Assembly: GCA_047967505.1 (NCBI GenBank)
Contig: CM106541.1
Length of the DNA: 64,000 bases
Direction: 5' to 3' (one strand)
From: Dipteris shenzhenensis
Lineage: Eukaryota > Polypodiophyta > Polypodiopsida > Gleicheniales
This document shows positions 47,641 through 58,740 of this stretch, in pieces (within the stretch, counting starts at the first letter, position 1; every line of letters starts with the position of its first letter). The notes beneath the pieces are model-generated. The model was not told where the DNA came from and ran no database searches. It saw only the letters and a program-made list of their open reading frames with translations. The translations under genes were made by a program, and so were the position numbers.

Positions 47641-48649
47641 TAAGAAAATTCACACACGTACTAACGAAATACGCATGTGGACTTATCTGTTGGTCCCTAC
47701 TAGCACGACTACATATGAAAAATGGCGCACATACTAACGAAATATGCAGATGGACTTATCTGTTGGGGATGAAACTTTTTACGGATCTTAGGGCACCCTA
47801 GACATACATCCATGCAAGATTTGGTCTCCAACTGATTTGGTATGCGCCATGTGGAAGGTATAATGCGTACATTTTTACAATCCCTACTAGCATGACTATG
47901 TATGAAAAATGGCGCACCTACTAATGAAATATGCATGTGGACTTATCTGTTGGGGATTAAACTTTGCATGCTCTTAGGCTGCCCTAGACATACATCCACA
48001 CAAGATTTGGTCTCCAACTGATTTGGTATGCACCACGTGGAAGGTATAATGCGTACATTTTTACAATCCCTACTAGCACGACTACATATGAAAAATGGCG
48101 CACGTATTAACGAAATACGCAGATGGACTTATCTGTTGGGGATGAAACTTTGCATGGCTCTTAGGCCACTCTAGACATGCATCCACATAAGATTTGGTCT
48201 CCAACTGATTTGGTATGCGCCATGTGGAAGGTATAATACGTACATTTATACAATCCCTACTAGCACGACTACGTATGAAAAATGGTGCACGTACTAATGA
48301 AATATGCAAGTGGACTTATCTGTTGGGGATTAAACTTTGCACGGCTCTTAGGCTACCCTAGACGTAAATCCATGCAAGATTTGGTCTCCAACTGATTTGG
48401 TAGGCACCACGTGGAAGGTATAATGCATACATTTTTACAATCCCTACTAGCACAACTATGTATGAAAAAAGGCACATGTACCAACCAAATACACGTGTGG
48501 ACTTATCTATTAGGGATTAAACTTTGCATGGCTCTTAGGCTACCCTAGACATACATCCATGCAAGATTTGGTCTCCAACTGATTTGCTATGCGCCACGTG
48601 GAAGGTATAATGCATAGATTTTTACAAATCCCTACTAGCACGACTAAGC

Positions 48650-48697
48650 CTTAAACCATAAACCCTAAAAAACCCTAAATCCTAAACCCTAAACCCT
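48650..48697. repeat. Interstitial plant telomeric repeats, tract 1
   Basis: Runs of CCCTAAA with slight variants (CCCTAAAAAA, TCCTAAA) sit inside a satellite monomer. They replace the segment normally between CTAGCACGACTA and GTTGGGGAT. Confidence 0.93.
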
Positions 48698-48831
48698 GTT
48701 GGGGATGAAACTTCACACGGTTCTTAGGCTACCCTACACGTACATTTATGTAAGATTTGGTCTCCAACTATTTTGGTATGCACCACGTGGAAGGTATAAT
48801 GCATACATTTTTACAATCCCTACTAGCATGA

Positions 48832-48902
48832 CTAAACCCTAAACCCTACAAAACCCTAAACCCTAAACCCTAAAAAACCCTAAACCCTAAATCCTAAACC
48901 TT
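48832..48902. repeat. Interstitial plant telomeric repeats, tract 2
   Basis: A longer CCCTAAA tract at the same position of the next monomer, sharing variants with tract 1 (CCCTAAAAAACCCTAAA, TCCTAAACC). The two tracts were therefore probably amplified together with the monomer. Confidence 0.93.
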
Positions 48903-49274
48903 GTTGGGGATGAAACTTGGCACGGCTCTTAGGCTACCCTAGACTACATCCACACAAGATTTGGTCTCCAACTGATTTGGTATGTGCGACGTGGAAGGTA
49001 TAATGCATACATTTCTACAAGCACTCCCTCCTAGTGATTGCATATGAAAAATGGTGCACGTACTAACCAAATACGCATGTGGACTTATCTGTTGGGGATT
49101 AAACTTTGCACGGCTCTTAGGCTACCCTAGACGTACATCCATGTAAGATTTGGTCTCCAACTGATTTGGTATGTGCCACGTGGAAGGTATAATGCATACA
49201 TCCATGCAAGATTTTGTCTCCAACTAATTTCGTATGTGCAAGTGGAAGGTATAATCCCTATTAGTGACTATGTA

Positions 49275-49352
49275 TGAAAAATGGCAAGCATTGATATATA
49301 TGAAATTCAATATGATATTCAAAATGATAAAGTTCATAGCACGAGAGAGCTC

Positions 49353-49391
<39 letters not shown>

Positions 49392-49630
49392 TATACTTGA
49401 ACACCTTTTCAATGCTTAATGTTTACAATTATGACACACGGCATTATTTTTAAAATACCTTATGTATTAGGTGTGTGAATTGAGATATCTGAAATTCAAA
49501 ATCATACTCTTAATTTTAAATACGCACATGGGGATGAAACTTCGCACGGCTCTTAGGTTTAGTGTAATAATTGCAAGCATTGATATATAGGAAATTCAAT
49601 ATGATATTCAAAATGATAAAGTTCATAACA

Positions 49631-49688
<58 letters not shown>

Positions 49689-49830
49689 TATGCTTGAACA
49701 CTTTTTCAATGCTTAATGTTTACAATTACTTCACATGGCCTTCTTTTTAAAATACCTTATGTATTAGATGTGTGAATTGAGATATTTGAAATTCAAAATC
49801 ATACTCCTAATTTTAAATGTTTATGTTAGA
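49275..49830. repeat. ~290-bp direct duplication with embedded (GA)n
   Basis: Two copies (about 49285-49535 and 49570-49830) share GCAAGCATTGATATATA, a (GA)n run (49350-49388 and 49636-49684) and the flank CCTTAT(A/G)CTTGAACAC. The GA run differs in length between copies. Confidence 0.9.
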
Positions 49831-50050
49831 TTTGAACAAACTATAAACTGAGATAAACAAAGTAAGAAGAACATCATGAAAGTATAAAAATGCTCATACA
49901 TCATAAAAGTAAGAACAATATCATGAAAGTACCAAAATGAATGTGTACATCATCATCATCATCATGTAGAAGTGCATCCCTAAACAAGAAATGTGTGAAG
50001 CCTAAACAATCATCCTGAATCAAAATCTGATAACTCCACATATGATCCTC

Positions 50051-52006
50051 TAGTCATCCTCTAACATGGCTCCTATATGATGCGCTGCCCAACCGTCCTG
50101 CCCAACCGTCCGCTGTGTGCCCTCAGGCAAAGCCGGCGGATCAGATGGGCCAACCTCATCTCCTGCATGAGATGGGCCAGCCTCATCCTGATGAAGAGGA
50201 GGGCATGCTACACAAGCCACCGCTACCATCTCTACCTCCCTCGCCTCCTCTATGTATGCGCATCTCAGCTCTCAAAGTCATGCATCTGCAAATACTCGTG
50301 CCTCAAATCCAGCGTGAGTAGATTGTCTCTACATGTAGAAGACACTGGTCTTGGCCCCGCCCAAGCTGTTGCTCCACCCAATGCTGCAATGATGTCTTAA
50401 GCTCTACCTCTCGCTCAATACGATGTGCCTTCTCTGCTCGTGCCTTGTCACTTGGCATGAAATCACCATATGAGAAGCATCACGGAACACACGTTGCAAC
50501 CACTGATGTATCAGCACCCTCCTGCTGTAGCAAAGCTCTCTGTGCCTCCTCCCTGTAGTGCTCTGTCAAGACCATGCGGGCGAATGGATCAATGGCCTGA
50601 CGATGACTAGGATACAGATCATCCATGCCTAGTCCTCTGTATGTGGCCACATCAATGTTAGCAAAGCATATAGGGCACACTGATCGTGCCACCATGTGGT
50701 AGGTCATGCAATGGAGATGTGCGATGTGGCCGCACCCTAGTCCAAACCACCCTACAGTGTCAAACTCCTCATGGCAAAGGACGCAAGTGGTAGTAGGAAG
50801 CCTGGCTATGATTGGTGCATCTATGGGTGTCCTAGTCAACACATCTACAAGAGGAGCGGGGTATAGGGCCACGCTGGGGTTGATCCTATAGTGAGATGGA
50901 TCACGACTAATATGTCTCAACTGCAAAATATAGTGCTCCACACGATGGTATGCTATGCGTGTCCGAATCCTCTGCTCCTCCAAATCTACCTCCAATAGTC
51001 GTACACGAGACTCCATATCCTGTCGTAATAGATGTGCCTACAATGCAAACATATCGCATACATGGTGAGAATTAATCAAAAAGCTTCAGTTCAAAACACG
51101 CAACAAAAAAATAAACTAAAATAATCAGAATAACTAACCTCGTCCTAGACTCGGCCAACAATGCCTCCAACTCTGCAATCCATGCATCTCGACTCTCCAA
51201 CTCGTGCTGAGGCGTCGGTGTAGATGTGGGAGGTGGTGTAGATGTGGGAGGCTCCATAGATGTGGGAGGTGGGGGAGGTGGAATCAAAAGTGATCTCGAT
51301 AGGGTAGAGACCATGTCGTGGAAGGATGATGCCACTGAATGAACATCCCCCCTAATCAGTCCTCCAACAGCTTGCAATGCCAGTGCAGGGATAGTGTGCA
51401 ACTCTGGTGCCTCGCATCAACACCGAACACTTGCAGTGTCTGATGCTCCTGATGCCCCATCCTACCATGTCCTGCTTCTGATCCTGGACGGGTACTAAGG
51501 TAGTCTACCTGATGACCAAGCACAAACTCAGCATATAGCTGCATGGCAAATGACATGGCTATCTGACGATTGTGAGGCAATCGACCACCATTCACAGCAA
51601 GATATCTCGGATAAATGTGTGTTGCTATGACGAGGTGCCTACAACGTAAAATATGCAAGGGCAGCCCTGATCGTGGTCGCATCGCCTCAGTGTGACCATC
51701 CCAAGACATATCCTCTAAGGCTTGCCTGTGAGGTGACTCACACTCAAACAACTCTCGAATGGCTCTCCAATCCAAGCCATGACCAGTGATCTCTGCCTCA
51801 GCTTGTGCCTGAAAGGTATCCACAATGTCTTCAACTATGTCCAATCGACCCAGAGCCTCAATGACTGAATCTAGACTCACAACCAAGTGAGGGGGTGCCC
51901 TAGCATCTTGCAGTGCCCTCATCTCAGCTCTCATAATCTCTATCTGCATACGAATAGTGGTGCCAGAACCTGTGCGCTGGCTAGCGCATGCACAAAAAAA
52001 ACACAT
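50051..52006 (-). pseudogene. RING-finger repeat-family gene
   Basis: Read on the minus strand. The first segment (52006-51356) has MRAEMRALQDARAP and LPHNRQIAMSFAMQLYAEFVLGH in two pieces. Near 51400 the frame shifts into a segment with a Pro/Thr-rich linker and a coiled-coil-like end (ELESRDAWIAELEALLAESR, to 51140). A possible intron follows (GTTAGT near 51137, TTGCATTGTAG near 51041), but its phase does not fit. The next frame (51016-50480) continues the coiled coil and has a C3HC4-like RING: CVLC, then CGHIAHLHC, then CPIC. A tail (to 50051) is frameshifted but reads CPPLHQDEAGPSHAGDEVGP. RING proteins usually bind E2 ubiquitin enzymes. I do not recognise the N-terminal family; the structure suggests a transposon-encoded gene. 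Confidence 0.55.
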
Positions 52007-52763
52007 GGAAATTAATATTCTATTTGGGTAATGAAAATAATATTCTATTCAATATGACTTATAATCTATTTACGTAATGAAAACTATTTGTACGACTCCT
52101 TGATGAGGTAGGATGTCGTTGGGATCATCCTATGCACCTACCGGTAGATGGGCTAAATGTGTGGCTATGCCTACAACAGTGCTATGTTGCAAATTCAATT
52201 CGTATTTACAATTATTTACAAGTTCTTTACTTTAAAAAGTCGGTTTCTTCAAGCTCATTCTCCTAGTCTATACTACCCACCCTTGCTATAATTAATAGCA
52301 AATAGCTTTTGTTCTAGATGCTTCCTCCATTTTTTGAGGCTCTACACTACCATGGGCTCTACTAGCATGTCAAAGTATGTAGTAGAGGTGCATTTTTGGA
52401 AGAGAGATGTAAAGATACTGAGTGATAGAAAGAAAATGTTCTGTTCAATACATTATAATAAACTACAAGGAATAGATGCTAACTTGAAAGATATACCCCA
52501 AGGCAAGACCTGCATACTAGAATATTCCACATGAAGGTGGACAAATGCACCTCTCAATAATTGCAAGTGGAAGTCAAATTGCACCTCTAAACATATGCCA
52601 AACTAATGTAGAATAGCATCCTACACATCTAAACTGGTCTCCCTTTGAGGAAACTTCTATAACATCCCACATTGGGTGTAGGAGATTATCAAGAAAAGCC
52701 TTTTGTGTACCTATGTGGTCTTTGTTTTGTGGATAAAAATTGACTTAAAGAAGTAAATAAATA
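52007..52763. other. Intergenic, nothing recognised
   Basis: No coding family is seen. A 66-codon frame at 52334-52534 lacks recognisable motifs. Confidence 0.4.
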
Positions 52764-52768
52764 CAATG

Positions 52769-52914
52769 TGTTGGAGTAAAGGGCAGTGTGCCCACCCACT
52801 TGTACAATGCCCATGTATACTCATATATATATGATAGAGGAATAAGCTAGAGTAGCTTTTGCTCCACCATATATGGTGTCTCTTATCCCTTTGTGTGTGC
52901 TCTCCTCTCCCTCA
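52769..52914 (+). repeat. Copia 5' LTR
   Basis: A 146-bp LTR, TGTTGG...CCCTCA, with a TATATATAT promoter-like stretch near 52824. This is short for a Copia LTR. Confidence 0.88.
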
Positions 52915-52916
52915 AT

Positions 52917-52928
52917 TGGTATCAGAGC
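52917..52928 (+). promoter_or_regulatory. Copia primer-binding site
   Basis: TGGTATCAGAGC is complementary to the 3' end of plant initiator tRNA-Met, two bases after the 5' LTR: the standard Copia spacing. Confidence 0.92.
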
Positions 52929-55277
52929 ATGGAGGAAGCCCAGAGCCTGAAGGAGAGATTGGTAGATTACCGTGAGAGCTGAAGGTGAAGCTAAAGGAAG
53001 GCAAGGCTGCTATTGCCATTGTGATCTGCACAAAGAAGCAGGAAGAACTGAACGATTTCCTTACTCAAGAACTTGTTGGAGTGGCATTGGCTATAGACTA
53101 TTGTAGTTTGAAGAGTACAGACCAACTCCAATGATATGCTATGGAGACACATTGCATACATTAGGCTTATTATCGACCTGCTTAGCTCTTGAATACCTCG
53201 AAGGTCTGTGGATTTCTACCTCAAGCTCAACATCATGACCAGTGAAGCATATGTTAATGTGAGGAAAGGGAAGATTATTGCGGGATATGATCTTGTTGAT
53301 CTTGCTGTGGGGCTATTTTGGAAAGGTGAAGCTAAGGATGGGCATCGCAATAGCAATGCCAAACTAGAAGGGTAGGTAGAGCTTCTATACATCACTAATG
53401 AAAATGTAGATGAAGGGCCCGTAAGGCAGGGATTGCAATAGGTTTTTTTCTTCTGATACAGAATCTATTCGACTATTGTATCAAGTCATCATGGATAGTC
53501 TGTCTATTTCAGAAACGGAACTGCTATAACAAGAAGAGTGATTGCACTTTTGGGTCTTGCATCTCTGTCCGGTAAAACCAAATGTTGGCATAAGTGAAAG
53601 GAATTGCTATAAATTAAGCGACCCAAAGGTCAAAACTAGTTCTGCTTCATAGGCTATCATCTATTATATTCAAGAGTGCTTAAACTGTGTCAAGTTTTTT
53701 CTGTAAAGCAAATTGTGGGTGTTGGGGTTTTCCAACGTATACACTGCTTACATACCTGATTCATTCAATAAATGTTGGAGTTGCTAGGCTGCTTCTATGA
53801 GAGCTCCTTCCATTGCAATTTAGCCTATATTGTGGCTATGGTGGCACAGTTTGTGGTCAATGTTTGCTTCAATTGGAGAAACTTAGTTTCCTGTCGTGGA
53901 AGCAAATATATCTTTGATAAGGAAGCTACAGGAACATGTCATTTCTAGTGGGCGAGCTTGTGAGAACTCAGAGTGAACTATGGATGTGCTTGGATGCCGA
54001 GCAGATTGCCATTGATGCTATGAAGTATGGACATCAGCTATGGATACACTGATTTCAGGCTATTGCTTAGACACTTTGCGGGACTGGCCATATGCCATTT
54101 TGCAGTCTTGCACAAGGAGCTTTCGATCTGTAGGTACGTCACTTTGGCAGTGGTAGTGACACATGCTTTGACAGTGGTACATGCCTGGTTGAGATGCATT
54201 GACAATTTATTGGATGCATGGTTATTTGCCTATGTTAAATACATATGGTGGTACGGTGATGTATTGAGATCCTATCAGATTAGCATTATTTGGAGCTGTT
54301 TTAGGGCTGGTTTGTCAGCATTTTGGGACTGATTTGTTACCGTATTCGGGGTTGATTTTATGGCATTGTGTTTGCCATTGGTCAGGACATTACAATTGCT
54401 ATTGTTGCTATTTTTATGGCAAAACAGTCATTTTCAGGACTGAATATCTCTTTCCTGGTGCAGAATTGCACTTTGTGCCAAACTGGAAAGTTGTAGTTCA
54501 CAGAACATACTACAACTTTGCTTTTGGAAGCAAGTTGATCCGGTGTAAGCTGCAGGAGTTACAACCTCTGCAAAACCACAAAAAGTTGCAGTCTACTGTC
54601 TATTTGTGACCAATGTGCAGAAAGCTGTTTTTCAGGTGAGAATATCCGAGAATCCATAAGGATTTGGCTATTGAGGTCAACTGACAAGTTGTAGCTTTTC
54701 TGCTTACAGCTTTGGCATCCAGTCTTTTGGTGATATCACTGTTCAAAAACAAGGACAGCGTGTTATCCTAACCAAAGTGGATGTGATTTCTCTTGCACAA
54801 CAATAAATTACAAAAAGTGATTGGGATCTCACTTCAGTCCAAGCACATTATTGGCATTTTGGCAAGTCCCTTTGGAACATTTGGCAAGTGGTGAATGCTT
54901 GATTTTGTTGCTAAAGGATTGCACACTTGAGGTGATGCATTGGTGATGTAGTAAATGCCATTTTGATGCATTATGGATTTGCATTGGTGGATGCCGCACT
55001 GGTGTTTATGGATACTTGAGCTGGGCTCCTATTGCCATTGGTTAACAGGCATTGCTTATTTGGTTCAGTGCATTTCTTACTTGGATTGCCAGGCATTGGC
55101 AAGTTACTGGGCTACATATATTCTTGTTTATGACTCTTTATGGCTGAGTGTTTTTAGCATTGGATTAGCCAATTTATTTGGAGACCTGATTGGTTTGTAC
55201 AACACTATATTTTTTGGTCATTTGGGTTGCCTATTGCACTATACTGCTCTTTGGTTGTGAGCTATTGTGCCACAGAT
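52929..55277. other. Long non-coding leader of the Copia element
   Basis: About 2.3 kb separates the primer-binding site from the first gag-like codons. Open frames here (54027-54332, 54334-54609, 54973-55260) are Cys/Trp/Tyr-rich without family motifs. Phrases such as TTTTGGCAAGT and GCATTGGT recur. This may be a nested insertion, acquired sequence or heavily decayed coding DNA; I cannot tell which. Confidence 0.45.
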
Positions 55278-57845
55278 ATGGCATCTATAGCTGGTAGTGC
55301 CCTCTTTGATATTGAGAGTTTGGATGGATCAATTTTTCAGTATTGGAAAGTGCAGATTTATGATGTGTTAGTGCAGAAGAGGCAACATAAGCCCATTCAA
55401 TGCAAAGGTGTCAAGCCTAATAGCATTAAACAGAGTGATTGGGATGACATGGATGAGCAAGCATGCTCTATCATTTAATCATCACTTTCGAAGTCAGTCT
55501 ACTTGCAAGTACATGATGGTGTATAGGGTGTAGACTGCCATGCATATGAGTTCTATACTCATATATGCCAGATGTATGACCATGATAGTGTTATCTTACA
55601 ACATGATGGGTTGAAATGCCCTGATGTGCTGAAATACAGCCTTGATATGCACTCTAGAGGTAGATCTATTGGTAGAAACAGGTCATGTCCAAGGGGGAAT
55701 TCCAAGAGCAAGTCTAGCTCTCGGACTTGTGTTAGATGTTTCTATTGTGGAAAGTATGACCACATGAAAAAGTACTACTAGAAATGGCTAAGAAAATGCA
55801 AGAAGAAGAGCAAGGTTAAGAATGACAGGAAGAAGGAGAAGAAGCATGTGGATGTTAGATCCATGTGCTTCATGTCATATGACCCCTCATAGGTCATGGT
55901 TCAATGCATATTAGGAATGCATTGTGGAGAGTGGTTTGATGGGCATTGATCATTCTATGGATGTCTATGGTTATGGGGATATCCACCTTCTTATGCCTAG
56001 TGGCTCTACTCTTGTTCTACAAAGGGTTAGACATATACCAGGACTTGCTACGAGCAAGAGAGGAGCAAGATCAGTACTGGACAGTTGGTTGAGGTAGGTT
56101 ATCATGTCTCTTTGGGTGATCATGCATGGAAGATTGCTAGAGGCAATCTCGTTATGGCTAGGGGATCACGGGTTGGATTCTCTTATGCATTGCATGTATC
56201 AGGTGTCCAAGATAAGATACTTATGATTAGTAAGCAGCCATCAATTAGTTTATGGTATGCTAGACTTGGACATATGTCTACTATAGTTATGGAAGCCCTT
56301 ACAACATTAAGATACATTCCTGTTATGGATGTCTCTCAAATTTTATGTCATGATTGTGATGATAATCAGTAGTCAGGATCCTCTTTTGTGAGGAAGACAG
56401 TCAATGAGAGGTATGTTGAGCCATTGCAGTTGGTTCATAGTAGTGCAGTTTGTGGGCCTATGCCTACTGTTTCACTGGGTGGCACCTCTTACTTTGTGAC
56501 ATTTATTGATGCTACTACAAAGTACATATGGGTATATCCGATTCATCAAAAGCATGATGTATATGATACATTTCAACGCTTCTTGGGTAATGCTGAGAAT
56601 CAGTCAGGAAAGAAGCTATTGAGCTTGATGACTGATGGTGATGCAGAGTTTACCTCTCCTAGATTTCAGCATCTATGTGATACACTTGGTATCAGGAGAG
56701 TGTTGACCACTCCTCATCTTTCTGCTCATGATGCCTTGGCAGAAGGCATAAATCGGATTCTATTGGACAGGATTGGTAGCATGCTACGATATGCAGGTCT
56801 TACCGAATGCTATTAGCTTAATAGGTCACCTAAGAGATCTCTAAATGGTAGAGTGCCATTTGACTTCTTGACAGGCAGGGCACATGTTATGAGCATTTAC
56901 GTGTGTTTGGCTGCGAGGCTTATGCTCATGGTTCCCAATCGAGGAGGTGTATCTTCCTTGGATATAGTGAGTCTAGTAGGGACTATAAGTTATGGGATTC
57001 TTTAACTAGAGAGTTGATACGCAGCCATAATGTCTATTTTAGAGAGGATGCTATGTTTAGATAGCCCAGGACTGTGGATAGCAAGAGAGTGGTATTCCAG
57101 GAGGTAAAGTGCACTGATACCTCCGAATTCTTTGCAGGGGCAGCCCATATCCCTTGGAGTGGGAGGTTTTTCCCATGGTGAGCAGGTTATAAAGTTGGGA
57201 TAGCCACGATTACTTCCTGATTTTTGTCAGAGACCGTCAGATGTCTTGAGTATTCCACAGGTTTATACTCCTATGGAGATTGTTGATGCATCTTCTATGG
57301 ACAGTTACATTTTACTCCTAGGATGTGGAGTGCCTCTTATAGATGAGGATGAGGCTATGCATGGTGAGGAGGATACCTTGGCTAATGATGCCCGGTATGA
57401 TCCATTGGCTGGTTATGCCAGTACAGATGTGGTTTCTGCATTTATTGACTCGGGTCATATTGCGCATGGGCAGGAATCATTGATATGTTTGCTTCGTAAG
57501 TTCCTCCATGGCCAGAAGCAATCCCCTCGAGCTTGGCTTCATAGGTTTGATACCGTTATGAGAGCTCAGGATGTGATGTGCAGTGAGACAGGTTATGGTC
57601 TCAATATTCAGGAGGTTGCTATCCTTCTGAGGTTACTTGCCATATGGTTCCTTATGGACAAGGATGCTTTGCAGTGGGAGCTGCATGGTCTTGATGATGT
57701 TTGTAAGATACTTGGTTGTTTCACTATGGAGAGGGGGAAGTTACTGAGTACTCCATTGCCTACATTGGCTCCATACTTGAAACATAGCAAGTTTGACGAT
57801 CACAGATCAGTTGAGCAAAAGTTATGGTTGATATGGCAGCCATAG
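55278..57845 (+). pseudogene. Decayed Copia gag-pol
   Basis: Gag begins ATGGCATCTATAGC (55278) with FQYWKVQIYDVL and SDWDDMDEQACSII, typical of the Copia Gag start. The zinc knuckle (55720-55781) reads CFYCGKYDHMKKYY, so the final Cys is Tyr and a stop follows. The integrase region has LWYARLGHMS and CHDC (HHCC-type), then HSSAVCGPM where the usual first catalytic Asp is absent, TDGDAEF (second Asp present) and HDALAEG (Glu present). Capsid-proximal pol continues past a stop at 56814 with GYSESSRDYKLWD in another frame. The reverse transcriptase remnant at 57500 reads GQKQSPRAWLHRFD; most of RT and RNase H is deleted or unrecognisable. Confidence 0.85.
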
Positions 57846-58056
57846 TACTTCATGCATCCATGACTGTGTTGGGACTTGGTTCTCACATGTTTGCCATTGG
57901 GGTAACACTTCCAATTCTTGCTTCTGTTGTAGTGGGAGTTGGTAGGATGATTATGGTAGATTTTGGCAATAGGGAAGCGGTTATGGACATCAGGTCCTTA
58001 TGCTTCTAGGAGCAACATGCAGGTGATGTAGGTTGGGTAGACCAGCAGAGGTCTAT

Positions 58057-58186
58057 TGTAGGTCACGTGCTTATGGCTTGTACAGTGCCCATGTATACTC
58101 ATATATATATGAAAGAGGAATAAGTAGCTTTTGCTCCACCATATATGGTATCTCTTATCCCTTCGTGTGTGCTCTCCTCTCCCTCA
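58057..58186 (+). repeat. Copia 3' LTR
   Basis: From TTGTACAGTGCCCATG (58079) to CTCA (58186) it matches the 5' LTR closely. The first 20 or so bases are diverged, so the left edge (TGTAGG at 58057) is approximate. Confidence 0.8.
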
Positions 58187-58191
58187 CAATG

Positions 58192-58599
58192 GAGGGCATG
58201 AACCAAATCACATTGATAGATTTCTAATGGAAAGACTTAAACTTCATTGATGATTGAATATCAGACCTCATGTTCATCTCAAATGTATCGATAGAGAATG
58301 GATCAGCAAGAGGCCATTCTAGACTTCAAAGTTAGGAAGAGGAAGAAGACAGCAGATTCCATATCCACCATATCTTCATGGTACTTGGTCACATGCTTAT
58401 AGAAAAAATCGGCTAAACTTTCAAAGAGGTAGAATTTTGCCCTAAGAACATTAACTCTCCAATGATTGAATAGAAAGCTTAAAATGTTCCCATGAGACTC
58501 TCCAAGTGCTGGGTTTTGACTTTTTTGGAAGGAAATGTACATGTACCTATTAGAGCTATATATAGCTTGCCCTAGCTCAACCTAGTCCTCCACATATAT
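58192..58599. other. Intergenic, nothing recognised
   Basis: The minus strand holds a 79-codon frame (58303-58542) with no motif I recognise. It lies between two Copia-related pieces and may be a retrotransposon scrap. Confidence 0.4.
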
Positions 58600-58740
58600 A
58601 TGCCTGTGATCTATGAATAGAATTACTTCCTTGGGAGCAACTCTTGTGTCCGTCTCTCTCCTCTTTCTCTTCCTCTCAACACAATTCTTGTGTCTGTCTC
58701 TCTCCTCTTTCTCTACCTCTCAACATGGTATTAGAGCCTG
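58545..58740 (+). mobile_element. Relic Copia LTR end plus primer-binding site
   Basis: A TATATATAGC stretch near 58558, an inner 50-bp tandem repeat (two copies of CTTGTGTC(C/T)GTCTCTCTCC to 58722), CTCAACA, then TGGTATTAGAGCC (58726-58738), a one-base variant of the Copia primer site. No matching downstream LTR or coding region is seen, so this is a truncated relic of a second, different Copia family. Confidence 0.65.

Larger units (their letters stand above)
47641..49255. repeat. 187-bp satellite array
   Basis: Eight to nine tandem monomers, period 186-188 bp, are marked by GTTGGGGAT(G/T)AAACTTTGC (47763, 47951, 48137, 48324 and on), GATTTGGTCTCCAACTGATT, GCCACGTGGAAGGTATAATG and AATCCCTACTAGCACGACTA. 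The sequence is unrelated to the 182-bp satellite at 16-23 kb. CACGTG in each monomer is a G-box core. Confidence 0.95.
52764..58191 (+). mobile_element. Ty1/Copia LTR retrotransposon with TSD CAATG
   Basis: The 5-bp target duplication CAATG flanks the element (52764-52768 and 58187-58191). Between them lie a 5' LTR (52769-52914), the primer-binding site TGGTATCAGAGC (52917-52928), a long non-coding leader, a decayed gag-pol, and a 3' LTR ending CTCA at 58186. LTRs start TGT and end CA. Over the alignable 108 bp the LTRs differ by about four substitutions and one 6-bp gap, so the insertion is not recent. No intact reading frame remains. Confidence 0.92.

Noticed and set aside
48650-48902. A true chromosome end
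   Set aside because: The CCCTAAA tracts are short, contain variants, and continue into satellite on both sides.
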